Notes: generated by a model from the sequence alone, not told the origin. Positions 37,623-46,945 are shown, counted from the stretch's first letter. The stretch: DNA of 64,000 nt from Leptospira neocaledonica (GCF_002812205.1 NZ_NPEA01000005.1:310001-374000); one strand, 5' to 3'. A program made the numbers and translations.

Positions 37623-38986
37623 AAAAGAAAATTTCCAAAACCTTTCTTTGCCAATCCTGCGGACAGGAATTTTCCCGTTGGGCAGGTAAATGTGAATCCT
37701 GCGGTAAATGGAATACGATCGTAGAAGAATCGGGAGGGGATCGTTTTTCTTCTTCTCCCAGTTATAAAAAATCGGCGGTTTATAAGGAACCCGTTCCTAT
37801 AGATTCGATTCCTTCCGACGATACAAAACGTCTGAGTTCGGGGCTTGCCGAATTGGATTTGGTTTTAGGCGGGGGACTCGTTCCTGGAAGTTTGATTTTG
37901 GTAGGTGGAGAACCTGGGGTAGGTAAGTCCACTCTCATCTTAGAGATTAGCAGAAGTATGATCTCTCAAGGTAAAAAGATTTTATATATATCCGGTGAGG
38001 AGTCTGCGGCACAAGTCGGACTCAGGGCCGCAAGGATGAATGTTCTATCAGAGAACCTTCTTCTTTCCTCCGAAACGTACGCGGAGAATATTTCCGCAAT
38101 GGTCGAGGATGTTTCTCCTGATCTGGTATTCGTGGATTCAATCCAAACGCTTACAAGAGAAGCACTTCCGAACCAAGCGGGAACAGTCACACAACTACGA
38201 GAATGTACACAGGTGCTTTTGGAAACCGCAAAGCGGACCGGAATTCCAATCCTAATGACAGGTCATATCACTAAAGATGGTGCGATCGCAGGTCCTAAGG
38301 TATTGGAACATTTAGTCGATACGGTACTATATTTCGAAGGGGACAAACTGAATTATTTCAGACTTCTTCGTGCCGTAAAAAACAGATTCGGCGCGGTAGG
38401 AGACCTTGCAGTTTTCGAAATGTTGGAATCCGGACTCAAAGAAGTAAAAGACAGACAAAGAGTATTTATCAGTTCACTTACGGAAGGAAAAAGTGGATCG
38501 GTCATAAGTTCGGTATTAGAAGGAAGCCGCGCTCTGAGTGTAGAAGTCCAAGCCTTGGTGAGTAGAACCAATTATTCCCAGGCAAGAAGAATGGCAGAAG
38601 GTCCCGACACCCGAAGACTCATTCTGCTTGCTGCGGTCATCGAAAAATACTTAGGTCATACATTATCAGAATGTGATATATTTGGAAACTTGGCGGGTGG
38701 ACTACAAGTCGACGAACCTGCACTCGATCTTGCAATCTGTGCTTCTATACTTTCCAGTTATACGGAAAGACCGGTCCAGCCCGGATTTGCTGTCATTGGA
38801 GAAGTAGGACTTTCCGGAGAAGTTCGTTCTGTCGGGCAGGTCTCCCTTCGTTTAAAAGAATTAAAAGGTGTAGGCATCGAAACAGTGTTTCTTCCCAAAG
38901 GAAATCTGGCCGAACTCGAAAAAATTCCCGGAATGGAAATTGTAGGAATTAGCGCTCTAAGAGAATTAGAAGGTTTGTTTAAGTGA
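37619..38986 (+). CDS. radA: DNA repair protein RadA
   Basis: RadA promotes branch migration of recombination intermediates. The N-terminal zinc finger is CQSC...CESC. The RecA-like ATPase has GGEPGVGKST and the RadA-specific KNRFG motif, and a Lon-like domain ends the protein. I chose the TTG at 37619, which overlaps the rnd stop as TTGA and gives 455 aa, the usual length. An ATG 30 nt upstream without a good ribosome-binding site is the alternative. Its stop overlaps the next gene's GTG. Confidence 0.94.
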   Translation: MKKKISKTFLCQSCGQEFSRWAGKCESCGKWNTIVEESGGDRFSSSPSYKKSAVYKEPVPIDSIPSDDTKRLSSGLAELDLVLGGGLVPGSLILVGGEPGVGKSTLILEISRSMISQGKKILYISGEESAAQVGLRAARMNVLSENLLLSSETYAENISAMVEDVSPDLVFVDSIQTLTREALPNQAGTVTQLRECTQVLLETAKRTGIPILMTGHITKDGAIAGPKVLEHLVDTVLYFEGDKLNYFRLLRAVKNRFGAVGDLAVFEMLESGLKEVKDRQRVFISSLTEGKSGSVISSVLEGSRALSVEVQALVSRTNYSQARRMAEGPDTRRLILLAAVIEKYLGHTLSECDIFGNLAGGLQVDEPALDLAICASILSSYTERPVQPGFAVIGEVGLSGEVRSVGQVSLRLKELKGVGIETVFLPKGNLAELEKIPGMEIVGISALRELEGLFK

Positions 38987-40092
38987 AAACCCGGATAATA
39001 GGCAATCCGTCTGTGCGCGTTTCGTATATTATAAAATTATTATATATAATTCTTTTAACTGCGCTCCCGGCACTCGCCTCGCCTACATTCGCCCAAGATG
39101 TGGATCCGCTACTTCGCCAGCCTTGGTTTGGAGATCAGGAAAAAAAGGAAGAACTACTTTTTAACAGACTACAAACTGCGTTTCGTTTAAGCGCTCATTA
39201 TGTTTGGAAAACGGATTCAAGATCCCGAAATTATCGTTTTTACAAAGACGGAAGAGTGGAGATGATACTGGATCGGAATTATAAGGAAGTATTTCCGAAC
39301 CGACAAGAATTGGATCTACATTATAGCGAAGCAGAAAGTTTACAAAAACATGCAAATCCTTATTCTGCAATTCGACTCTTAAAAGGTTCCATGTACTGTT
39401 ATCGATTGAGATACGGAAAATTGGTACCGGAAGGTTATGAAAGAACCGCAAAACTTTTGGGAAAATTTTTGGACCAATATTCTCATAAAGAAAAGGAACT
39501 ACAGAGATTTACCGATCCATTCGGTTGTTGGACACCGGAAGTTTTAAAGATCAGAAGTTCTGACTTTGCCTATTCATTGGATCTTCCTCCGGAATTAACT
39601 TATCTATTTCCGGATGAGGATAGAGAGTTTTCTGGAGAAGATTCGGATTATCTTTGGCAGGTGCATAGATTCTACCAAAACTTTCCTGTGGAAGGAGGAC
39701 CTTCTACTTGGGAAAAAGAATATAGAAAGAGTAGTGAAGGGATCTTATTTTTTCGACCGGATCGGATCGTATTCACGATAGGCACTACACTTCATTTTCA
39801 TCCTTCTATATTTAACGCACAAAATTACTATCTTATATGGGATTCACTTCGAGGGATCAACACAAGGACGATGAGAGAATGGAATTATCTTCGCAAAAAA
39901 GAAGGAGACCTATATAGAACAAGTTTCGATTTTGTAGGAGAAGACGGACGTAAGAGCCAGATTATCGTTTTGGAAAAATTTTATTTAAGAGGAACCAGGG
40001 GGATACTATTCTCTTTGGCTTATCCTAGCAAATTAGAAGCCCTGGGCACCAAAATCTGGAGTGGATTTTCTTCCTCTATCGTCGTAGAATAG
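38983..40092 (+). CDS. exported protein of unknown function
   Basis: A 369-residue protein with a signal peptide (hydrophobic 14-32, cleavage probably after PTFA). The mature part is rich in Tyr, Arg and Phe and contains a TPR-like helix pair (YSEAESLQKHANPYSAIRLL, near 115-135). The C-terminal half looks beta-rich. No family is recognised. The GTG start overlaps the radA stop by 4 nt, and a second membrane protein gene follows after 6 nt, so the pair may share the radA transcript. Confidence 0.7.
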   Translation: MKTRIIGNPSVRVSYIIKLLYIILLTALPALASPTFAQDVDPLLRQPWFGDQEKKEELLFNRLQTAFRLSAHYVWKTDSRSRNYRFYKDGRVEMILDRNYKEVFPNRQELDLHYSEAESLQKHANPYSAIRLLKGSMYCYRLRYGKLVPEGYERTAKLLGKFLDQYSHKEKELQRFTDPFGCWTPEVLKIRSSDFAYSLDLPPELTYLFPDEDREFSGEDSDYLWQVHRFYQNFPVEGGPSTWEKEYRKSSEGILFFRPDRIVFTIGTTLHFHPSIFNAQNYYLIWDSLRGINTRTMREWNYLRKKEGDLYRTSFDFVGEDGRKSQIIVLEKFYLRGTRGILFSLAYPSKLEALGTKIWSGFSSSIVVE

Positions 40093-40098
40093 GAGGAA

Positions 40099-40905
40099 AT
40101 GTTTGCCTTAGTCAAAAACTGGGAAAACCAAAAACCTAAAAAGCCGGAACCTCCTTGGAGATTATTGGGTTTGGGCCTTCTGTTCGTAAATGGAATGGCC
40201 GCACTCTTCCTGCCGATCGGCCTTTTCGGGACCTTGATCTCTACGATCGCCTGCCTCGGTTTCTTATTTCTTCCTCTGTTTTTTATAACCTTAAGGCTGA
40301 CCAAGTTTTACGGAAATAGTATATTCTTTGCCTTGTTCCTTGGTTTTATCTCTGCACCTGTTTCCGCTCTATATTTAAGTCATGCATTCGGTTTTTTTCT
40401 AGGACTAAAATCCCCGGAACAAACCATCTTCCAAAAAGATAGTGGTGTTTCTAATTCTCATATTTATAGATTTACCGATTCCAAGTTTTTATACAAATAC
40501 CAGATAACTAAGACCACTCCAGGTTCTATTAAGAAAACATTGTATTTTCATGTGGCACCTTGGGTTTCTTCCGATTGGAAAGAAGGGGATGAGGTCCTAA
40601 CCTGGGCGGTTTGCCCCCAATTTTCCGAAAAAGTATGTGATTGGGACAAACAAAACACTCGAGTAGGGCAGTCTTTATCCCATTCGAATATAGCTGGATT
40701 GAACTCGTATTATACGGAAGCAATCCAGGAAGCCTGCAAAAAATTCGGATTCGATCCACCCAAAAACCCCCGGATCCTATTGCCGATCTCCAATCCGGAA
40801 GAAGTTTTGTTCAATATGGGAGTCCTGGGGCTTGCGGGCCTTCTCGCCCTGAACTATATATGGATCATTGGGATCCTTGTTTGGAATAAGAAACGCGGAG
40901 TTTAG
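40099..40905 (+). CDS. multi-pass membrane protein of unknown function
   Basis: A 268-residue protein with hydrophobic segments at about 22-42, 44-66, 74-96 and 240-262. The loop between the third and fourth (about 105-235) is soluble, with two cysteines in VCPQFSEKVC (an AVC...KVC pair) that could form a disulfide. No domain is recognised. It starts 6 nt after the exported protein gene, with AGGAGG upstream of the ATG. Its TAG stop lies at the edge of a CACAGAG-type repeat. Confidence 0.7.
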   Translation: MFALVKNWENQKPKKPEPPWRLLGLGLLFVNGMAALFLPIGLFGTLISTIACLGFLFLPLFFITLRLTKFYGNSIFFALFLGFISAPVSALYLSHAFGFFLGLKSPEQTIFQKDSGVSNSHIYRFTDSKFLYKYQITKTTPGSIKKTLYFHVAPWVSSDWKEGDEVLTWAVCPQFSEKVCDWDKQNTRVGQSLSHSNIAGLNSYYTEAIQEACKKFGFDPPKNPRILLPISNPEEVLFNMGVLGLAGLLALNYIWIIGILVWNKKRGV

Positions 40906-41056
40906 GAGACACTGAGTCTTTGGCACACAGAGACACTAAGTCACAGAGAGATTTTTAAGTTTGTAGGAATTTCCAACAAAACCAAACCTCCGCGGCTCTG
41001 CGCCTCTGTGTGAAATAACCCCTGTGTCTCTTAAAATCTCTATGCTCTCTGTGCGA
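40905..41056. repeat. inverted pair of CACAGAGAC-type repeats with a TGTAGGAA motif between
   Basis: Unit 1 (40905-40951) begins GGAGACACTGAGTC at the last base of the preceding gene's TAG and contains CACACAGAGACACTAAGTC. Unit 2 (40986-41056) is the inverted relative (CTCTGCGCCTCTGTGTG). The TGTAGGAA-type palindrome lies between them at 40961-40978. Confidence 0.8.
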
Positions 41057-41202
41057 AAAAAAGAAAAGCCGGAAAATTATGTCTCTTAAGAAAGGCCTGG
41101 TATGAGAGGAGTTCCTTCACCTGGGGGAGTCTTTTCGGTCTCGTGGTCCGTTTTTTTCGATTTTTTCTTCTGAATGGCAAAAAACTTTTTACTTGGCTAA
41201 TT
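41057..41202. other. non-coding stretch upstream of the PUR gene promoter
   Basis: Remainder of the 350-nt gap. No gene. The part is AT-rich with several T runs (for example around 41150-41170) and one GC-richer patch around 41105-41150. I see no terminator. Confidence 0.4.
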
Positions 41203-41231
41203 TTGGAACTTAGGCTACCGATATTTATACA
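41203..41231 (+). promoter_or_regulatory. candidate promoter of the PUR-domain gene
   Basis: TTGGAA (41203-41208) and TATACA (41226-41231) are spaced 17 nt, a good housekeeping-type promoter. The leader to the TTG start at 41256 is about 20 nt and contains AAGGAG. flaA2 and flaA1 follow and may be transcribed from here too. Confidence 0.55.
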
Positions 41232-41255
41232 CAGAGACGGGAAGGAGAAATCTAT

Positions 41256-41489
41256 TTGGACCCCGAAATCCTAACGGAGAAGGTCGCAACCCAGAACAAA
41301 AAGTTTCTGGTAGATCTAAAACGGAACGAGAACGGATACTATTTAAAAGTTTCCGAATGGTCCAATAGTAAAAAATCTTCCATATTCATTCCGGCAGAAG
41401 GTGTCGGAAAGATGATTGAGGTATTGCGTAAATTCCAAGACCTGATACAGGATGGAGATATTACGGACATCCCTCCCTCTCGGAATTAG
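41256..41489 (+). CDS. PUR-domain nucleic-acid-binding protein
   Basis: A 77-residue protein matching the small PUR-alpha-like family of spirochaetes and Bacteroidetes (DUF3276/BpuR type): KKFLVDLKRNENGYYLKVSEW, then SSIFIPAEGVGKMIEVLRKF. Such proteins bind single-stranded DNA and RNA; the Borrelia member BpuR controls its own and other transcripts. The start is a TTG with AAGGAG 8-9 nt upstream. Its position 34 nt before flaA2 suggests possible control of flagellar sheath genes, which is inference. Confidence 0.8.
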   Translation: MDPEILTEKVATQNKKFLVDLKRNENGYYLKVSEWSNSKKSSIFIPAEGVGKMIEVLRKFQDLIQDGDITDIPPSRN

Positions 41490-41523
41490 ATTGGATTGCA
41501 CTAAATCTTTAGGAGATGTTCTC

Positions 41524-42237
41524 ATGGGGAAAAAGACGTACTTATTAGCTAGCGTTCTCTTTTTCTTGGCGATTACCGGAACTTCCGGTCAGCAGCCTGC
41601 GGGAGGGAACCAAGGCGGCCAAGGCGGCCAAGCACCGGATCCCCTCGAGAAAATTATACTCGAAAACTTCGAGGAGTCCGAAGACTGGAGAGCTAAGTCT
41701 ACTACTCCCCTGGGAGAGACTAAAACTCTTAAGATGGTTCAAAGAGGTCTGATCCGAGACGTATTCGATGAGAATACTGTACCGGATAATGGTGGAGACC
41801 AATTAGAAAAGAATCATATCCTCGGAATCAAAACGTATTATACCGATAGAGGATTCGATCGTGTAGAAGTTTTCCCTCCTCACGAATATATCGTAAAAGG
41901 AAAAGCTCGCCAGGTTTCTATTTGGGCTCTGGGAAGAAAATTCCGTCACACTCTGTTCGTTAAACTGAGAGACTATAGAGGAAAAACCCATAATATCAGA
42001 ATGGGCCGCTTGGATTATTTCGGTTGGAGAAAATTAACTGCAACCGTTCCGGGATTCGTTCCTCAAAGTACCAGATTTGCATTATTGGATAAGAACCTAA
42101 GATTCGTTTCCATTTTCGTGACCTCGGATGTTCATGAAGTGGGAGGAAGCTTCTACTTTTATGTGGATGATTTGGAAGTTCGTGCCGATAAATCTGATAC
42201 AAAGTATCCTGGTTCTGAAATTAAGGACAATTGGTGA
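41524..42237 (+). CDS. flaA2: flagellar filament outer-layer protein FlaA2
   Basis: FlaA proteins coat or shape the periplasmic flagella of spirochaetes. The 237-residue product has a signal peptide (MGKKTYLLASVLFFLAITGTSG), a short Gly/Gln-rich stretch (GGQGGQ), and the FlaA domain with LENFEESEDWRAKST, VSIWALGRKFRHTL and YVDDLEVRAD. The ATG at 41524 is chosen because AGGAG lies 8 nt upstream and the signal peptide starts there. flaA1 follows after 18 nt. Confidence 0.9.
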   Translation: MGKKTYLLASVLFFLAITGTSGQQPAGGNQGGQGGQAPDPLEKIILENFEESEDWRAKSTTPLGETKTLKMVQRGLIRDVFDENTVPDNGGDQLEKNHILGIKTYYTDRGFDRVEVFPPHEYIVKGKARQVSIWALGRKFRHTLFVKLRDYRGKTHNIRMGRLDYFGWRKLTATVPGFVPQSTRFALLDKNLRFVSIFVTSDVHEVGGSFYFYVDDLEVRADKSDTKYPGSEIKDNW

Positions 42238-42255
42238 TCTTTCGGTAGGACATGT

Positions 42256-43197
42256 ATGAAAAACCTCAGCAAAAAAATTAAAATCACCGCGGCACTAACA
42301 GTAGGTATTTCTTCCATCCTTCTACTTGGGACCGTGAGCGCACAATTTATCAAAAAGAAAAAAGGTGGGATCGAATCTCCTACCGGTATCGACGTAAGTG
42401 GAATGGAGCTACGCTCCATCACTGTAGAATCCTGGGATAATCCTCCGGGTTCTGCTCCTTTCGGTTGGGAAGTTACTACCGATAAGGACACCTTAGTTCC
42501 TCAAGGACAACAGGGCCAGTACCAGCCTACCGCTTCCAACGCGCAAGCATTGAGAGAAGTTAAACTGCTACCTGGAAAACCTGGAGACATTAAGAACGTA
42601 GACGCTGGAACCGGAAAAGTTCTGGGTATCAAGTTTGCATTCACTTTCCCGGGCGATAACTCTGTTAGTATCCGTCCTCCTCGCACTCCTGAATACGAGA
42701 TCGTTCGTAAGATGGCTTACTTGGACGCGAACAACAAGAGAAAAGAATTCAAGATCTATGGTGTTGAATTCCCAGGGATCGTAAAAGCGGTTTCTGTTTG
42801 GGTTTGCGGTCGTGGTAACGAGTATAACTTAGAAGGTTGGTTAGAAGATTGGAAAGGTGATTCTCATATCTTCCAATTCGGAGACCTGGACTTTATCGGT
42901 TGGAGACCTCTAACTTTTGAAATTCCTCCGGGAGTTCCACAAGACGTAAACTCTTTCCCACAAGTAAAGACACTTGTATTCAAACAATTTAAAATTCGTT
43001 CTCGTAACGATACGAGCGGAGAAACCGTATATCTCTTCTTTGATGAGCTAAGAGTTCTTTCCGACGTATTCGAAGTTCACTTCGACGGAGCTTCTATCGA
43101 CTTCGATGCGGATGATTGCCGCTCTAAACGTAAGTTGGATAAGATGTTAAAAGTGAAAGCAGAGAAAGAATGTGAAGGTGGTGGAAACGGCAAGTAA
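42256..43197 (+). CDS. flaA1: flagellar filament outer-layer protein FlaA1
   Basis: The second FlaA sheath protein (313 aa). The signal peptide covers about 1-30 ([21 protein letters not shown]). The FlaA domain follows, with [37 protein letters not shown] and [14 protein letters not shown]. It resembles FlaA2 in the VSxW and xDELxV motifs. In Leptospira the FlaA2-FlaA1 pair gives the flagellum its coiled shape. A strong terminator follows. Confidence 0.92.
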   Translation: MKNLSKKIKITAALTVGISSILLLGTVSAQFIKKKKGGIESPTGIDVSGMELRSITVESWDNPPGSAPFGWEVTTDKDTLVPQGQQGQYQPTASNAQALREVKLLPGKPGDIKNVDAGTGKVLGIKFAFTFPGDNSVSIRPPRTPEYEIVRKMAYLDANNKRKEFKIYGVEFPGIVKAVSVWVCGRGNEYNLEGWLEDWKGDSHIFQFGDLDFIGWRPLTFEIPPGVPQDVNSFPQVKTLVFKQFKIRSRNDTSGETVYLFFDELRVLSDVFEVHFDGASIDFDADDCRSKRKLDKMLKVKAEKECEGGGNGK

Positions 43198-43223
43198 GCC
43201 TTTCTCACAATCCGACTCTAATG

Positions 43224-43256
43224 AAACGCGGGAAATCTCCCGCGTTTTTTATTTTT
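43224..43256 (+). terminator. intrinsic terminator after flaA1
   Basis: AACGCGGGA and TCCCGCGTT pair perfectly around AATC, followed by TTTTATTTTT. It closes the flaA2-flaA1 unit. Confidence 0.93.
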
Positions 43257-43258
43257 AG

Positions 43259-43394
43259 TGACAGAGACACAAAGTTTTTTTCACACAGAGACACAGAGCC
43301 ACGGAGGGGTCTGAGTATCTTAAAAAATTCTCTCTTTGCCTTAGTGTCTCTGTGCGCCATAAACTCTATGCCTCTATATTCTTCGTGCCTCCGT
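43259..43394. repeat. inverted pair of CACAGAGAC-type repeats
   Basis: Unit 1 (43259-43311) holds ACAGAGACACAAAG and CACACAGAGACACAGAGCC. Unit 2 (43329-43394), inverted, holds TTAGTGTCTCTGTGCG and ATGCCTCTAT. They follow the flaA1 terminator directly. The next about 190 nt up to greA contain no gene that I can see. Confidence 0.8.
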
Positions 43395-43583
43395 ACGTGA
43401 AAATAAAAGCCAAAATGACTCCCTGAGTGATAAGTAAAAGCACTCTGAGCCTCGTTCCCTCAAATTCTAGTTTACGTATAAGCCTAAGCTGCTATAATTG
43501 ATCTGAAAGGGCTCTTAAGAGACAAAAAAACCGCCCATCCGAACCTATTTTTGAATGCCGACCCCGTCGGCGGAGTAATTCCT

Positions 43584-46361
43584 ATGTCTAACGAAACTGC
43601 GACAACCGCGGAAACTAAGCCTGCCAGCGAACTGGACAAGCTGACTTCTCTTTTTAACGAGGAGATTTATGTACGCTCGGACGCAAATTCCATTCCAGCA
43701 TCTAAATTTAAAATTTACGACGATCTTATAGAATCCTTTCAATCATCCGGTCTTTTAGATTCAGCCAAAACAAAATTGGAAGAACATCTTGCGGATCATC
43801 CTGAAAGTATTTCTGCAAGATACATGCTTGGATTACTCGGACTCCAAAAAGGAAGTATAGACGCAGCTGCTTACTTCAAAACCCTACTGGATTCTTTCAA
43901 ACAAGCCAGCAAATGGGTCATCATAGAACATATCACTGACAATATCTTAAAATTCGGAGAGGACCGTTACGCTCTTCGATTCAAAGCAGAAGCTCTTGAA
44001 AAACTAAAGAAGAATAAAGAGCTCAAGCCTATCCTGGAAAAACTTGCAAAACAAGATCGCAAGAACCCGGAGATCGCTAAAAAATACGCATTAGCAATTC
44101 TTGATGAAAACAAGGAAAAAGCGGTCGCTTACCTGAAACAAGCGATAGAAACTTTTGCAAAGACCAAAGAATACGTACAGTTCGAAGAGATCTGGCCGAT
44201 TTTCGTAACGAATAGTTACGACGATATCCAGTTCGTAGAAAAGATAGAACGTATCCTTTTAGGTCATCGTGAAAAGACCCGTCTTGCTGGTTATCTTTAT
44301 CCTTTAGTTGAACCATTCAAAATTACCGAAGATTGGGATAGAGTGATCTATCTTTTGAAAAAGATCCTGGATCATGAACCTGTTTCCAACAAAGCAAGAA
44401 ACGAACTGATCAGAGTTTATAAACTGAAATATGCCAACCACAGCTTGTTGGAAGATTTCTTAAAAATGTCCGAGTTAGGAAATAATAGAAAACCCGTTAA
44501 GGTTTGTATTTCCAACTTCGAAAGAAACATCGTATTCGATACCGGTAACTACGTTCTTCATAGGAACTGGGGAGTAGGTAAAATCGTTTCTATTTCGCCT
44601 AACGGGGATTCTATCTTTGTGGATTTCAAAGATAAGAAGAATCATAAACTTTCCATACAAATGGCGATCACCAGTTTGAAACCTCTAAAAGGAGATCATA
44701 TCTGGGTAAGATTCTATGAAGACAAGGCATCTGTTGTTTCTCTATTCGAGACTGATGTTCCAGGGTTCTTTAAAGAATTATTAACTTCTTTCGAAAACCA
44801 TATGTTGGTTGCTGAAATGAAGGCTGAGATCGCAGGAAAATTTATTCCTGCAGTTGATTGGTCTAAATGGTGGAACAAAGCTAAGAATGTTATCAAAAAA
44901 GAAGATAACCTAGGTTTTAATCCTAAGAAAAAAGACGAACTTTGGTATAGAGAAAAACCGATCACTTACGCAGAAGAATTGACCGAAAAATTCAACGCGA
45001 ATTCCGATCCTGCCAAACGTTTGGACATCGCGATCGAAGCTCTTCGAAACAAAGAAGAAGCAGAATCTGCGATCGATACTTTCGCTCATCATTATTTCGA
45101 AGAAGAACAAACCCACGATTCTTTCCGCAAGATTGTAGCTTATCTGTATCTGGACGAGGTCGCTTCTACTATGGAAGGAGATGACGGAAGTCCTTACGAT
45201 TTCCAAAGATACCAAAAGCTGGATGATGTTTCCAAGATCGTTAAGTCTCTGAAAAGAGAAGAGGTCCTGGAATATTCTTCTAAGATTAGTAACTTGGATA
45301 TCAAAAAGTCTTTCGTAGACTTAGTTAAAAAATCCCATTCCGATTGGGTCAATATTCTGGTCGGTCTACTCTTCGAAGTTCCGGTTAAGAATAATAAATA
45401 CGTTGTTTCCGTTCTGGAAGCTGACGGAAAGTTCGCTGAACTGAATTTATTCATCGAAACCTCATCCAGCCGAGCTAAAGAGAACCCGGAAGTATTCCTC
45501 TGGGTGGCAAAATCAATTCTTCTCAAAACTTGGGAAGAAGACTGGATGAACGTTTCTAGACAGGATCTGATCCTGAGAGTTCTTCGTTTATTAAAACCTC
45601 TAAACAAAATTGAGGAAAAAGGAACTAAGCTTAAGAACACCTGCCAAGAAATCCTTTTCGGGAATGATGCAGCTGTAATCAGCGAAGCAATCCAAAACGG
45701 AGATTCTGAGTATATTCGCAAAGTTTACGCTCTTTATAGAGAAGTTCCTTATATCGAAGAGACTGAAAAAGACAAATTGATGACTTTGATCCGTGCTCTG
45801 AAACCTGATTTGATCTGGGAAGAAGAGGATGATGATGAAGAGGAAGAAGACGTTCTGGCAAGAATTCCAGAAAACGCAGTTCTTGTTACTCGTCGCGCTC
45901 TGAATGCAAAAAAAGCAGAGTTTGATCATTTGGTCAACGTAGAGATGCCTGAAAACTCCAGAGATATTGGGGAAGCTCAGGAAAGAGGGGACTTACGAGA
46001 AAATGCGGAATACAAGGCCGCTATGGAAAAACAGGTCCAACTCCAGGCTCAGATCAAAAAACTGGAAGCGGAACTGAAAGCAGCTATCGTTCTGGATCTT
46101 TCCAACGTAAAAACGGATCGTATCAATATCGGAACCACCGTAAAACTCAAAAACGAGTCCAGCGGAGAAGACCAAACTTATTCTATCTTGGGAGCTTGGG
46201 ATGCGGATACGGAAAGAAATATTATTTCTTACCAGTCACCGCTTGCTAAGTCACTCTTGGGTAAAAAAGTAGGGGATAATGCTTCTTTAAACCTTGGTGG
46301 AGCAGAAACCAAGTTTAAGGTTCTGCAGATCAGCAGATACTCTCTCCAAAACCAAGATTAA
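43584..46361 (+). CDS. greA: long GreA: transcription elongation factor with repeat-rich N-terminal extension
   Basis: The last about 155 residues form a complete GreA: a coiled-coil region with NAKKAEFDHLVNVEMPENS and GEAQERGDLRENAEYKAAMEKQ (the signature that reaches into the RNA polymerase channel), then the FKBP-like C-terminal domain. The preceding about 770 residues are alpha-helical with TPR-like repeats and an acidic patch (EEEDDDEEEED) just before the GreA part. Very long GreA proteins are known in spirochaetes. GreA rescues backtracked polymerase. I chose the ATG at 43584 (CGGAG 8 nt upstream) over one at 43551. A terminator follows. Confidence 0.88.
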   Translation: MSNETATTAETKPASELDKLTSLFNEEIYVRSDANSIPASKFKIYDDLIESFQSSGLLDSAKTKLEEHLADHPESISARYMLGLLGLQKGSIDAAAYFKTLLDSFKQASKWVIIEHITDNILKFGEDRYALRFKAEALEKLKKNKELKPILEKLAKQDRKNPEIAKKYALAILDENKEKAVAYLKQAIETFAKTKEYVQFEEIWPIFVTNSYDDIQFVEKIERILLGHREKTRLAGYLYPLVEPFKITEDWDRVIYLLKKILDHEPVSNKARNELIRVYKLKYANHSLLEDFLKMSELGNNRKPVKVCISNFERNIVFDTGNYVLHRNWGVGKIVSISPNGDSIFVDFKDKKNHKLSIQMAITSLKPLKGDHIWVRFYEDKASVVSLFETDVPGFFKELLTSFENHMLVAEMKAEIAGKFIPAVDWSKWWNKAKNVIKKEDNLGFNPKKKDELWYREKPITYAEELTEKFNANSDPAKRLDIAIEALRNKEEAESAIDTFAHHYFEEEQTHDSFRKIVAYLYLDEVASTMEGDDGSPYDFQRYQKLDDVSKIVKSLKREEVLEYSSKISNLDIKKSFVDLVKKSHSDWVNILVGLLFEVPVKNNKYVVSVLEADGKFAELNLFIETSSSRAKENPEVFLWVAKSILLKTWEEDWMNVSRQDLILRVLRLLKPLNKIEEKGTKLKNTCQEILFGNDAAVISEAIQNGDSEYIRKVYALYREVPYIEETEKDKLMTLIRALKPDLIWEEEDDDEEEEDVLARIPENAVLVTRRALNAKKAEFDHLVNVEMPENSRDIGEAQERGDLRENAEYKAAMEKQVQLQAQIKKLEAELKAAIVLDLSNVKTDRINIGTTVKLKNESSGEDQTYSILGAWDADTERNIISYQSPLAKSLLGKKVGDNASLNLGGAETKFKVLQISRYSLQNQD

Positions 46362-46392
46362 GAAAGAAAAACTTTCGAGTTTTGTTAGAAGG

Positions 46393-46423
46393 GCCCCGCG
46401 AATTTCGCGGGGTTTTTTATTTT
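46393..46423. terminator. bidirectional terminator between greA and the FliL-like gene
   Basis: CCCCGCGAA and TTCGCGGGG pair perfectly around a minimal loop. The plus strand then has TTTTTTATTTTATTT. The minus-strand gene's TAA lies in this T-rich tail, so the same hairpin could end both convergent transcripts, less strongly in the minus direction. Confidence 0.85.
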
Positions 46424-46872
46424 ATTTCAATATCAGAAATAAGTGCCCCAGTAATTTGGCCATCGTTTAGGATATGATTGGCAGTGGCCTGAATTTCATC
46501 TCTTAGGTCTATTTGAGAAGGAATACTTTGAAAATCTTCCGAAGATTTGGACGCAACAACCATATTTACTAAGGAGCGGATCTGGGGCGATCTATCTGCT
46601 AATTCTTTTTCTAGTTTAGGTTGGTTTGGTTCATAAGAAAAGGCCAACTTGAATTTTATAGATTTTGAATCTTTGGAGTTGATCCTAAAAGAGTCTTTAA
46701 ACTTATAATACGCCTGATTTTTTAAATCCGGATTTAAATCTTGTTTGTATTGATTGGAAGCGATAAAACTCGCCAAATAATAAGCACCTGTTAACAGAAT
46801 ATTGCGTCCACCAATTAGTAATAAAAGAACAATACCTACGATAAGAAATACTAATCTCAATTTTCGATTCAT
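46417..46872 (-). CDS. FliL-like membrane protein
   Basis: A 151-residue protein with a single N-terminal membrane helix (about 7-22) and a periplasmic domain ending in the pattern RSPQIRSLVNMVVASKSSEDF ... LRDEIQATANHIL...GQITGALISDIEI. This matches the C-terminal half of FliL, the basal-body protein that stabilises the stator. The match is fair, not strong. It is a second-gene candidate outside any flagellar operon, 73 nt behind the M23 gene, and its GAGGGG ribosome-binding site lies inside a CACAGAG-type repeat. Confidence 0.65.
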   Translation of the reverse strand: MNRKLRLVFLIVGIVLLLLIGGRNILLTGAYYLASFIASNQYKQDLNPDLKNQAYYKFKDSFRINSKDSKSIKFKLAFSYEPNQPKLEKELADRSPQIRSLVNMVVASKSSEDFQSIPSQIDLRDEIQATANHILNDGQITGALISDIEIK

Positions 46873-46878
46873 AAAAAC

Positions 46879-46942
46879 CCCTCTGCGACTCCGTGACTCT
46901 GTGTGGAAAACCTTTGTGACTCTCCCAAACTCTGAATCTCTA
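46879..46942 (-). repeat. single CACAGAGAC-type repeat between M23 and FliL-like genes
   Basis: Read on the minus strand the unit begins TTTAGAGATTCAGAGTTTGG a few bases after the M23 stop, contains CCACACAGAGTCACGGAGTC and ends GCAGAGGGG. It is close to the unit at 25894-25960 and fills nearly the whole 73-nt gap. There is no facing partner here. Confidence 0.75.
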
Positions 46943-46945
46943 AAC

